Positions 45,277-53,337 of a DNA stretch of 64,000 nt are shown piece by piece. The stretch is taken from the NCBI RefSeq assembly GCF_003071345.1, contig NZ_QCYK01000002.1, forward strand, positions 1,178,001 to 1,242,000, in the 5' to 3' direction. Origin of the DNA: Chitinophaga parva. GTDB lineage: Bacteria > Bacteroidota > Bacteroidia > Chitinophagales > Chitinophagaceae. The position numbers were made by a program, and so were the translations under genes. The notes beneath the pieces are model-generated. The model ran no database searches. It was not told the origin of the DNA and saw only the letters and a program-made list of their open reading frames with translations. Numbering within the stretch: position 1 is the stretch's first letter; each line of letters begins with the position of its first letter.

Positions 45277-46716
45277 CTAGGCCGCGGCCGTATTTTTCTT
45301 AAAGCCTTTGCGCTGCATATTGCCCCAGGTGCTTTTCTTGCCTGTGAGGAAATAATAATAGCCGCGAAGGGAGAACAATACGATGAGCGGGTGGTAGATC
45401 AGGAATTCGAGGAAAGGCGTGGTGCAAAGCAATGCTACTTCCCGCCAGGTCTTATACGTGCGGAAGGTGAGCTGGTCCCAGAGAATGGCCAGGGTAGTGA
45501 TCATTACCGAGTACGCATATACGAAAATGAGCAGCATAATGGCCGTGGGCCAGTTTATAAGCCCCAGGCAGGCGGATACGATGTAAAATACAATGCCGGA
45601 GAACTCGATGATGGGCGCCAGCAGTTCAAAGAAGAAATTGTAAGGAAATATCACGAGGCCCATGTGGCCATAGCGCGGGTTGAGGAACATGGAAAAATGT
45701 GCATACATCAGCTGCGCCAACCCCCTGGCCCAGCGCGTACGCTGGCGCATGAAGATCTTCACGGAGCTGGGGCCTTCCGTCCAGCAAAGGGTTTTTGGAA
45801 TATAGCGAATGGCATAGTCTATCTTGTTATCATAACAATACCGCACCATGCGGGTCATCAGTTCCATATCTTCCCCAAACGACTGGTGATCGTAGCCCCC
45901 GCAGCGGATGGCCACTTCCTTATCAAATAAACCCAGGCCGCCGGATACGTTGGGTACGCAATTCAGCAGGCTCCATCCCATTTTACCCAGCACAAAGGCA
46001 CGGATGTATTCCACTTCCTGGAAGCGGGGCAGCAGCTCTTTGGGCGGGCGCATACGCACGATCACACCCTCGTCAAAGTCGCACGAGTTAGCCAGACGCA
46101 GGGTGGCCCCCACGGCAATCACGCGTTTCTTTGGCTCGTTCATTACGGGGCGGATGAGTTTCAACAGCGTGTTGGGATGGAGGATGCAATCTACATCCGT
46201 GCACACGAAGTAGTCAAAAGCAGCCGCGTTGATGCCGGCATTCACCGCATCGGCCTTGCTTTTGCCATTGAACTTGTCTATTACCATGAGGCGGGCATAG
46301 GCCGGGTTGGTGGACTTATACAGTTTCTTCACCGGCTTGGTCTGGATCTTGGCCTGGTAGGCAAAATCCACCGGCACCAGTTGGAATTCTGTGATAAGTT
46401 GTTCCAGGGTATCGTCTGTGCTGCCATCGTTGATAATGATGATCTCGAAGCGGGGATATTTCAGCGTGAGCAGGGAGCGTACATTGGCAATGATGGTGAG
46501 GCCTTCATTGAAAGCCGGCGCCAGCACGGTAAGCCCCGGTGCCAGCGGGGAACGCAGCAGCGTATCGTTCTGGTGGTAAGAAGAGCGGTGCGCATACTGC
46601 CTCACGGCAATAATGGAACAGATAGCCAGCAGGGCATAAATGACCAGCAGCACCGTGCCGTAAACGAATACGGCCGATTCAAAAAAATGCCCTATGGATT
46701 CCCAGACAGACTGCAT
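45277..46716 (-). CDS. Processive GT2 glycosyltransferase (paralogue)
   Basis: The 479-aa protein is a tandem paralogue of the following GT2 gene, alike in almost every motif: Asp98 (INDGSTDD), D175-x-D177 (TDVD), GEDMELMTRM and QRTRWARG, one N-terminal and several C-terminal membrane helices, and the C-terminal SWGNMQ-like ending (TWGNMQRKGF). I start it at the ATG at 46716, which overlaps the stop of the HEAT-repeat gene (TGATG). Two synthases in a row suggest two polymers or a heterodimeric synthase. Confidence 0.9.
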   Translation of the reverse strand: MQSVWESIGHFFESAVFVYGTVLLVIYALLAICSIIAVRQYAHRSSYHQNDTLLRSPLAPGLTVLAPAFNEGLTIIANVRSLLTLKYPRFEIIIINDGSTDDTLEQLITEFQLVPVDFAYQAKIQTKPVKKLYKSTNPAYARLMVIDKFNGKSKADAVNAGINAAAFDYFVCTDVDCILHPNTLLKLIRPVMNEPKKRVIAVGATLRLANSCDFDEGVIVRMRPPKELLPRFQEVEYIRAFVLGKMGWSLLNCVPNVSGGLGLFDKEVAIRCGGYDHQSFGEDMELMTRMVRYCYDNKIDYAIRYIPKTLCWTEGPSSVKIFMRQRTRWARGLAQLMYAHFSMFLNPRYGHMGLVIFPYNFFFELLAPIIEFSGIVFYIVSACLGLINWPTAIMLLIFVYAYSVMITTLAILWDQLTFRTYKTWREVALLCTTPFLEFLIYHPLIVLFSLRGYYYFLTGKKSTWGNMQRKGFKKNTAAA

Positions 46717-47870
46717 CAAAATTTAATTAGCGGGTTCATTACATGTTTGAGGATGACCAGGTTGTCACGATTGGCGGTTTGCAACAACTCATCCACCAGC
46801 GGGCCTGTGATGGCCATGTTCTTCACGATGGACTTGGCTGCATGTTTACGCAGCTCAAAATCCGTGGCGTAGAGAAATTCTTTTTTGAGGAATTCCATAT
46901 ACTCGGCGCTGCGCATACGGCCCAGGGCTTTCAGTATTTCCACCTGGCAGTTCAGCGGCTGGCTGCTGAATATATATACCAGCTGGTCTGCCGCGGGCTC
47001 ATACCGCATTTTGCCCAAGCAGTTGATGGCAGCGGCTCTCAGGAAGTGGTCCTTGGTATCCAGCAGTTTTATCACGGCCGGCATGGCTTCCACTTGTTTG
47101 TAGTGTACGATCAGTTTCAGGCAGAAATCCACCACGCTTTTATTATTGGAATACGTAACCCACCGCGCAAAGTTGGGAATGCCAATGCTCTGGGTAGTGG
47201 TGATGATCTTGAACAGTTCCACCTGGTCCCACATGAGCAGGGGCTCTGTGGTAATATCAAAGAATTTGAAGGGCTCGTTCTTACTGAGTTTGATGTAAGC
47301 ATGCCGGGCGGCGGCGCGCAGCTCTCGGTTGCGGTGGTTAGTGAGGGGCAGGATGTTCACGTCTGCAATGTGAATATCCATTTCCGTGAATTCATTGAGC
47401 GCCTGTACTTTCATTTCCCAGTGCCGGGATTTCATCTTGTTAAAGGATTCCCGCTCCAGGTCCAGCTGGATGTACAGGCTGCGCAGCAGGTCGCCCAGCA
47501 CCCCGCGCACGTTCTTGCGGTAGTCAATAATGCGGTCAATGAGGGCCTGCCGGGCCCAGTGTTTTTCAAACAGGGGGATCTGGAACGGCTCCAGCGGCAG
47601 TTCCATCATATCTGCTGCTTCCTGGCCCTGTATGTCCGGGTTAGCAAGGATATGCTGCACAATAAGCTCGTCTATGAGCGGGCGAACCTTTGCCTGGAGG
47701 CGGTCCTGGCGGTTGCCACGGAAACGGTTATAAAGAATGGTAATGTAAGCGGTCACGGTGAAGCTCACTGCCACGAATATGAAGACGCCGGCAATGTGGA
47801 TCACCACCGGTGCATAACGGACATTGTTGAACCACTCCGCGAGAGTGTCCCAAGGTAGAAGTAGTAACAT
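46716..47870 (-). CDS. HEAT-repeat membrane protein of the polysaccharide locus
   Basis: The 384-aa protein has one membrane helix at residues about 20-47 (VVIHIAGVFIFVAVSFTVTAYITILYN) and a large soluble part made of HEAT-like helix pairs (for example RELRAAARHAYIKLSK, FLRAAAINCLGKMRYEPAADQLV, CQVEILKALGRMRSAEYMEFL, DFELRKHAAKSIVKNMA). No enzyme motif is seen. It lies between a CheY-like receiver and two GT2 synthases, with a 1-bp overlap with the latter. I infer a scaffold or regulator that joins the receiver to the synthase, by analogy with synthase-associated accessory proteins. Confidence 0.85.
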   Translation of the reverse strand: MLLLLPWDTLAEWFNNVRYAPVVIHIAGVFIFVAVSFTVTAYITILYNRFRGNRQDRLQAKVRPLIDELIVQHILANPDIQGQEAADMMELPLEPFQIPLFEKHWARQALIDRIIDYRKNVRGVLGDLLRSLYIQLDLERESFNKMKSRHWEMKVQALNEFTEMDIHIADVNILPLTNHRNRELRAAARHAYIKLSKNEPFKFFDITTEPLLMWDQVELFKIITTTQSIGIPNFARWVTYSNNKSVVDFCLKLIVHYKQVEAMPAVIKLLDTKDHFLRAAAINCLGKMRYEPAADQLVYIFSSQPLNCQVEILKALGRMRSAEYMEFLKKEFLYATDFELRKHAAKSIVKNMAITGPLVDELLQTANRDNLVILKHVMNPLIKF

Positions 47871-47941
47871 GGATATGGATAATAAGGTTCTGCTAACGTG
47901 GGGGCAACAGGGATGACAGGAACGAACGTGTGCGGCCGCTG

Positions 47942-48310
47942 TTATTGCGACTGGCCCAGCAGGCGCCTCACCAGGGCAAGCAGCTCACTGCCGATGATCG
48001 GCTTGCTCAGGTAGCCATCCGCACCAATACTCATACCCTCCTGCACGGAATCCTCATCTCCCACGCTGGAAACAATGACCACGGGTATCGGGGCTTTCAT
48101 CTGCTTTACACGGCTTACAATTTCATAACCGTTGGCATAAGGCATCAGGATGTCAGTGATCACCAGGTCATAGGGCGTTCCACTATCCAGTTGGGCAAAA
48201 GCGTCCTTGCCATCTTTTACAATGGTTACGTGGTGCCCTTCGCGGCGGAGAATACTTTCTGCAACTTTCTGCATGAGGAGGTCGTCTTCGACTACTAAAA
48301 TATTGGCCAT
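47942..48310 (-). CDS. Stand-alone CheY-like response regulator receiver
   Basis: The 122-aa protein is a single receiver domain with the full acidic pocket (E8 D9 D10), phospho-acceptor Asp53 (VITDILMP), a Ser at 81-82 (VIVSS) and the conserved Lys103 (YLSKP). No output domain follows. It is the first gene of the exopolysaccharide cluster, 71 bp before the HEAT gene. A partner histidine kinase is not in the window. It may control synthesis or export by direct protein contact, as some single-domain receivers do. Confidence 0.93.
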   Translation of the reverse strand: MANILVVEDDLLMQKVAESILRREGHHVTIVKDGKDAFAQLDSGTPYDLVITDILMPYANGYEIVSRVKQMKAPIPVVIVSSVGDEDSVQEGMSIGADGYLSKPIIGSELLALVRRLLGQSQ

Positions 48311-48625
48311 AATTTAAAAGATGAGTTTTGCGGAGCCATGCCCCCATGACACAGGGCAGGTAATGGATAGCTGTGTAAACCGATTTTAAAAAATGTAATT
48401 ATTGTAATGAATATAAAACTTTTTATTAAATCCTAAATCGTTGAATGTGTAATGCAAGTTATTACCATACTTACGGATATGTCAGGCCCTCTGGATGTTA
48501 TGACCGGAAATTAACCATGCTCCGCAAATCGCGCGCCGTAGCGGTTAAGACCACCCCACAAAGTCCGGCACATACCGGGCCGAAACGTTATCTTTAGCTC
48601 CTCTAAATACCACATTTTCCGCTTT
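48311..48625. other. Divergent intergenic region (no gene found)
   Basis: This 315-bp region separates the receiver gene (minus) from the GH3 gene (plus). The part next to the receiver (48390-48480) is AT-rich. TATCTTTA at 48589-48596 is one base from the Bacteroidota -7 consensus and sits 30 bp before the GH3 start, so it may be the GH3 promoter. No clear repeat or small gene was seen. Confidence 0.4.
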
Positions 48626-50923
48626 ATGAAAAAACACTATCTGCTCTTGCTGGGGACCGGACTGGCCCTGGCTGCCCATTCACAAACCTTGACGCCCCCT
48701 GCCAGGCCCACTCCCCCAGTGGCAGCGGCCACCAATGCCGACAAGGCCAAAGTGGAGGCGCTCCTGAAAAAAATGACCCTGGAAGAAAAGATCGGCCAGA
48801 TGACCCAGCTTACCCTGGGCGTGGTGGCAGACGGGAAACCCGGCGTGGAAGAAGCCACCCTGGACCCTGCAGCCCTGCAAAAAGCTGTGCAGACCTACGG
48901 GGTAGGATCCCTGCTCAACGTGGTGAACCACGCCGTGACCGTGGACCGCTGGGGCCAGGTGATCACCCAGATCCAGGACGCCGCCGCCAAGACCCGCCTC
49001 AAGATCCCGGTGATCTTTGGGCTGGACGGCATTCATGGTCAAACCTACACGCTGGACGCCACCCTCTTTCCCCAGAACATTGGCATGGCCGCCACCCGCG
49101 ACAGCGCCCTGGCCCACGCCATTACCAAGGTGGCCGCGGCGGAACTGCGCGCTTCCGGCGTGCGCTGGAACTTTGCGCCAGTGCTGGATTGTGGCCGGCA
49201 GCCGCTCTGGAGCCGCTTCCCGGAAACCTACGGGGAAGACGTATTTATCGGTAAGACCATGGGCAGCACCGTGATCCATGCGTATGAAGAGGACGGCCTG
49301 CGCAATCCTACCGCGGTGGCCAGCTGCATGAAGCACTTCATTGGTTACGCTGCGGCCCGCACGGGGAAAGACCGTACGCCCATTTACCTGCCGGAAATAG
49401 AACTGCGGGAATACTACCTGCCCCAGTTCCGCGCTGCGGTAAAGGCCGGCGCCTCCACCGTGATGATCAACTCCGGTGAGATCAATGGTACGCCCGTACA
49501 CGCCAGCAAATACCTGCTTACCCAGGTGCTGCGCAAGGAACTGGGCTTTGAAGGTGTGGTGGTGACCGATTGGGAAGACATCATCCGCCTGCATACCCGT
49601 CATAATGTGGCGCCTACGCCCCGCGCAGCGGTGGCCATGGCCATCAACGCGGGGATTGATATGAGCATGGTGCCCATGGACTATTCTTTCCCGGACCTGC
49701 TGAAGGAAGCCGTGCAAAAAGGAGAGGTGCCCATGAGCCGCATTGACGATGCCGTGCGCCGTATCCTCACCCTGAAATACAAACTGGGCCTGTTTGAAAA
49801 TGCTTACCCCGAGGCTGCAGCCCGGGCTAACTTTGGCAAGCCGGAATACCAGGACCTGGCCCTGCAGGCCGCCCACGAAGCCATGACCCTGCTGAAGAAC
49901 CAGGACAATGTGCTGCCCCTGAAAAAAGACACCAAGGTACTGGTAGCCGGCCCCGGCGCCCAGAGCATCAGCGCCCTGAATGGCTGCTGGAGCTATACCT
50001 GGCAGGGAAAGGAAGAACAATGGTACCCGGCCAACAGTAAGACCATCCTGCAGGCCATTACCGATAAAGTAGGTGCCGGCAACGTGATCACCACTACCGT
50101 AAAAGGATACGACAGCGATGCCAACTACGATACCACCGCGTTGAAAAATGCCGCGGCCAATGCAGCCGTGATCGTACTGTGCCTGGGTGAAAACGCCTAT
50201 GCTGAAAGCCCTGGCAATATCCAGGACCTGGTGCTGGCACCCAACCAGGTGGCCCTGGCCAATGCGGCCGCCGCCACTGGTAAGCCCGTCGTGCTGGTGC
50301 TTTCTGAAGGCCGTCCCCGTTTCATCACCAGCTTTGAGCCTAAGATGAAAGGCATCCTGCAGGCCTACTGGAGTGGCCGCAAAAGCGCAGAAGCTATTGC
50401 AGACGTGCTCTTTGGCGACTACAACCCTGATGGCATCCTGCCCTACAGCTACCCCCGCAGCATGGGAGAAATGGTGCTGTATGACCGCAAGCCCACGGAA
50501 GAGATCCGCGAGATATTCAACTCCGATATGACGATGGATGGCTACAAGCCGCTGTTCCCCTTCGGTTTTGGCCTCAGCTATACTACATTCTCCTACAGCC
50601 CCGTTACGCTGAGCAGCACCACGCTCAAGGGCAATGATAAACTGCGTATAAGCGTAACCGTTACCAACAACGGTTCCCGCGATGGCAAGCACACGGTAGA
50701 GCTTTACAGCCGCGACCTGTATGCCAGCATTACGCCCAATATGCAGCGCCTGCGCGGCTTCCAGAAGATAGACCTGAAAGCCGGCGAAAGCAGGACCGTG
50801 ACCTTCATCCTGGATAAGAACGACCTGGCATTTGTAAACGCAGACCTGAAAACGGTCACTGAGCCGGGCGATTTTGAAGTGATGATCGGCGGGGAGAAAG
50901 CGAAGTTCAGCTATAGTCTCTGA
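48626..50923 (+). CDS. bglX: Glycoside hydrolase family 3 beta-glucosidase (BglX-like)
   Basis: The 765-aa protein has a signal peptide (ALAAHSQ), an N-terminal GH3 barrel (KMTLEEKIGQMTQLTLG; GLDGIHGQTY; SCMKHFIGY) with the catalytic nucleophile Asp315 in VVVTDWEDI, a C-terminal alpha/beta sandwich (YSYPRSMGEMVLYD, FGFGLSYTTFSY) and a fibronectin type III-like domain. The length and domain order are those of periplasmic BglX. It cleaves beta-linked glucose or related sugars from non-reducing ends. It is monocistronic, followed by a strong terminator; it is not part of the neighbouring chitin locus. Confidence 0.93.
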   Translation: MKKHYLLLLGTGLALAAHSQTLTPPARPTPPVAAATNADKAKVEALLKKMTLEEKIGQMTQLTLGVVADGKPGVEEATLDPAALQKAVQTYGVGSLLNVVNHAVTVDRWGQVITQIQDAAAKTRLKIPVIFGLDGIHGQTYTLDATLFPQNIGMAATRDSALAHAITKVAAAELRASGVRWNFAPVLDCGRQPLWSRFPETYGEDVFIGKTMGSTVIHAYEEDGLRNPTAVASCMKHFIGYAAARTGKDRTPIYLPEIELREYYLPQFRAAVKAGASTVMINSGEINGTPVHASKYLLTQVLRKELGFEGVVVTDWEDIIRLHTRHNVAPTPRAAVAMAINAGIDMSMVPMDYSFPDLLKEAVQKGEVPMSRIDDAVRRILTLKYKLGLFENAYPEAAARANFGKPEYQDLALQAAHEAMTLLKNQDNVLPLKKDTKVLVAGPGAQSISALNGCWSYTWQGKEEQWYPANSKTILQAITDKVGAGNVITTTVKGYDSDANYDTTALKNAAANAAVIVLCLGENAYAESPGNIQDLVLAPNQVALANAAAATGKPVVLVLSEGRPRFITSFEPKMKGILQAYWSGRKSAEAIADVLFGDYNPDGILPYSYPRSMGEMVLYDRKPTEEIREIFNSDMTMDGYKPLFPFGFGLSYTTFSYSPVTLSSTTLKGNDKLRISVTVTNNGSRDGKHTVELYSRDLYASITPNMQRLRGFQKIDLKAGESRTVTFILDKNDLAFVNADLKTVTEPGDFEVMIGGEKAKFSYSL

Positions 50924-50990
50924 AACAGCCGTCCGTAAGGGAGATGAAATTTTTCTCCTTAATGATGGAAATTTTTCCAATAAAAACAAG

Positions 50991-51020
50991 GGCCGCTCCA
51001 GCGAATGGAGCGGCCTTTTT
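50991..51020. terminator. Terminator between GH3 and GH20 genes
   Basis: 10-bp stem GGCCGCTCCA / TGGAGCGGCC with a 5-nt GCGAA loop, then TTTTT. On the minus strand the same stem is followed by CTTGTTTTTATT, so it may also end the chitin operon. Confidence 0.93.
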
Positions 51021-51061
51021 CAATCTTGTATATGAAAAGGTAGGCTAAAAACAGTGCGTGT

Positions 51062-52651
51062 TTAATCGTTGACCTGCGGCTTCACCGGCACATCTACCGG
51101 TTCTGCATGTTTATGCGGGTCAAAGGGATCGTAGTAGTAAATGCCGGCCTGGTCATACAGGGGCAGGTGCTGCTGCAGGCGCAGGTTAAAGGCATCCAGG
51201 TTTTTACGGAAAGCTTCTGTCCACGCGGCCTCTGAAAAAGCTGCCAGGCGGGGGAAGACCAGGAATTGCAGGCGTTTGCCGGTGATCACCGTTTCCGTCC
51301 ACAGGTTAGCCTGCATACCAAAAGGATGGCGGGGCACCAGGTTTGCAAAAGCCGGGTCAGCGGGGAAATTATACACATCGCTGTAGCGGTTGTATAACTT
51401 TTCCTTACCCCAGGTGCGGCCGGATACGTGGGTGCTGTCCTGTATGAAATCAAAATAGAAAGGCAGGCGGGGACAATACACCACGTTGTAGCGTTCCTGC
51501 GCGTCCATGAGGGACTGCGTTATATTTTGCCTCCACCACATAATACCTGCGTCTGTGGAAGGGAGGTTGCCGCTGGCGGCTTCGTCCCAGGCAAATACGC
51601 TGCCACCCTGTGCTATAACGGTATCAGCTATACGTTTTAAAAAATAGGCTTCTACTTCCTTCAGCTCGTGAAAGCCCTGTTGCTGCATCATTTGCTGCAC
51701 GGCGGCATTGTTTTCCCATGCTTTGATGCCCAGGGCCACTTCATCGCCACCAATGTGGATGGTGTGGAAGGGGAATAGTTGCAGGAGCTCGCGGGTCACA
51801 TTGCCCAGGAACTGATAGGTGTATTCAGCCGCAGGATTGAACGTAAAGCCGTCGTAACCGCCGGGCGCGTTGCCGCCGGAAAGCTCGGGATAAGCCCTGG
51901 TAGCTGCACTGGCGTGGCCGGGCATGTCTATTTCGGGGATGATCTCAATATTGCGCGTTTTGGCGTAGGCAACTATTTCCCGGATGTCATCCTGGGTGTA
52001 GAACCTTGCGGCAGCCGTGCTGTCTGTAAAGTTGCCGGTGCCGCCTATGCTGGTGAGTTTTGGATATTGCTGTATGGCAATGCGCCAGCCCTGTGCATCG
52101 GAAAGATGCCAGTGAAAGCGGTTCAGTTTATAGAAAGCCATCCAGTCCAGCAATTGCTTTACAGCAGCTTTGCCAAAGAAGTGCCGCGCTTCATCCAGCA
52201 TAAAACCCCGCCAGCGGGTGGAGGGCACATCATCCAGATCCAGGCAGGGTAGGGTGATGCTGCCATTGGCGGCGGTATTGGTTTTACAGAGTTGCAGCAG
52301 GGTGACCAGGCCATTGAAGAGGCCATCCTTATCATTGCCGGTGATCTTGATGCCCGTGCGGTCAATGTGCAGTTTGTAGCCCGCGGCGTCCTGTGGATTG
52401 CCGGTAAGGCTCAGTTCCACCGGGTAGGCCGCGCTGCCACCCAGCATGTCATTAATGTAGACCAACTGGGGCGCCAGGTCGTTGGCCGGCGTGGTAAACA
52501 GCACGTGGGCGGGCAATGCGAGGCTACCGCTTGTTACTGTTATTTTCCGGGGCGCGGGAATAATAGCCGGTGCCTTTTGCAGCGCTTCCTGGGCAAAGGT
52601 GGTGGCGGCTGTTAATAATGCCAATGCCGTTAACAGGTGTTTTTTCATCAT
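51062..52651 (-). CDS. GH20 beta-N-acetylhexosaminidase
   Basis: The protein of about 529 aa (ATG at 52651 or 52648; an upstream TTG at 52660 is less likely) has a signal peptide (LTALALLTAATTFAQ), a GH20 N-terminal small domain (APAIIPAPRKITVTSGSL) and the catalytic barrel with the Asp-Glu pair in HIGGDEVALG (residues about 303-304), plus FHWHLSDAQGWR and GFMLDEARHFF. It removes terminal GlcNAc from chitin oligosaccharides in the periplasm. It is the last gene of the chitin/GlcNAc operon, 5 bp after the CBM9-like gene. Confidence 0.95.
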   Translation of the reverse strand: MMKKHLLTALALLTAATTFAQEALQKAPAIIPAPRKITVTSGSLALPAHVLFTTPANDLAPQLVYINDMLGGSAAYPVELSLTGNPQDAAGYKLHIDRTGIKITGNDKDGLFNGLVTLLQLCKTNTAANGSITLPCLDLDDVPSTRWRGFMLDEARHFFGKAAVKQLLDWMAFYKLNRFHWHLSDAQGWRIAIQQYPKLTSIGGTGNFTDSTAAARFYTQDDIREIVAYAKTRNIEIIPEIDMPGHASAATRAYPELSGGNAPGGYDGFTFNPAAEYTYQFLGNVTRELLQLFPFHTIHIGGDEVALGIKAWENNAAVQQMMQQQGFHELKEVEAYFLKRIADTVIAQGGSVFAWDEAASGNLPSTDAGIMWWRQNITQSLMDAQERYNVVYCPRLPFYFDFIQDSTHVSGRTWGKEKLYNRYSDVYNFPADPAFANLVPRHPFGMQANLWTETVITGKRLQFLVFPRLAAFSEAAWTEAFRKNLDAFNLRLQQHLPLYDQAGIYYYDPFDPHKHAEPVDVPVKPQVND

Positions 52652-52656
52652 GAGGA

Positions 52657-53337
52657 TCAAGGTTCGTAAGGTGGTTCAAATACAATACTACCAAAGGCTT
52701 CCGGCTGGTGAAAGTCCGGCGTGGCGCTTTGAATAGGCATCCAGCTTTTGAAATGAGGTTCCGGCAGTTCATCCCCGCATTTGGCAAAATTGGCGGTGCA
52801 TTGCAGGCCTGGCAATTGCAGTTGCGGGTGATGCACAAAGGCATCCAGCGGGATGACGGCGCAGATCTCCCATCGTGGGTAGCGGTGCTCCGCAAGGTTG
52901 TGCAGCGAAATACTGAGCTGGTCACTGATGCCCCGTAGCACGGTTTCCGGTAAAAAGCTGCGCTGGTGGCGGTTAGGGCCGTAAGCGGCCTTAATGCTGC
53001 CCATGCAGTTGAACTCGAAATTATAATACCCGCCTGTATTATCCAATGCAATAAAAAATTCCACGCAGTTATCATGGTGCACTTCCGCATTGGGCGGGCG
53101 TTTGCTTGCCCGCAGGAAAGGCTCGCACACCACAAAATACAGGTGTATGCCCGTAGCGTCATAAGCGATGGAAAAGGCGGCGCTGGCGCGGGCATCGCGG
53201 AATGCCGGCCATGGTTCCTGTGAAATAGGTTGCAACGTGAGGGCCGGCTGCGGGCCCCCTTCCGGCAGGAAGGGAATTTTCAATACACTCACCTGGTCCG
53301 GGTAAGCCGTGCGTATAGCTGATGGGTCTTGTAACAT
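52657..53337 (-). CDS. CBM9-like domain protein without signal peptide
   Basis: The 226-aa protein fits the CBM9-like fold seen in Bacteroidota (carbohydrate-binding family 9-like): WPAFRDARASAAFSIAYDATGIHLYFVVCEPFLRA, VHHDNCVEFFIALDNTGGYYNFEFNCMGSIKAAYG, and WEICAVIPLDAF. No signal peptide is visible, so the protein should be cytoplasmic unless the start is wrong. The ATG at 53337 overlaps the end of the GH20-like gene by 49 bp; a later alternative start is possible, since the homologous region only begins near residue 17. It sits in the chitin operon and its job there is unknown. Confidence 0.78.
   Translation of the reverse strand: MLQDPSAIRTAYPDQVSVLKIPFLPEGGPQPALTLQPISQEPWPAFRDARASAAFSIAYDATGIHLYFVVCEPFLRASKRPPNAEVHHDNCVEFFIALDNTGGYYNFEFNCMGSIKAAYGPNRHQRSFLPETVLRGISDQLSISLHNLAEHRYPRWEICAVIPLDAFVHHPQLQLPGLQCTANFAKCGDELPEPHFKSWMPIQSATPDFHQPEAFGSIVFEPPYEP

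Noticed and set aside
48680..50989. Very long open frame on the minus strand opposite the GH3 gene (about 769 codons), and similar ones opposite susD (28872-30695) and other genes
   Set aside because: They lack family motifs, are rich in His, Gly and Val of the kind produced by reading GC-rich codons in antisense, and lie fully within well-supported genes.
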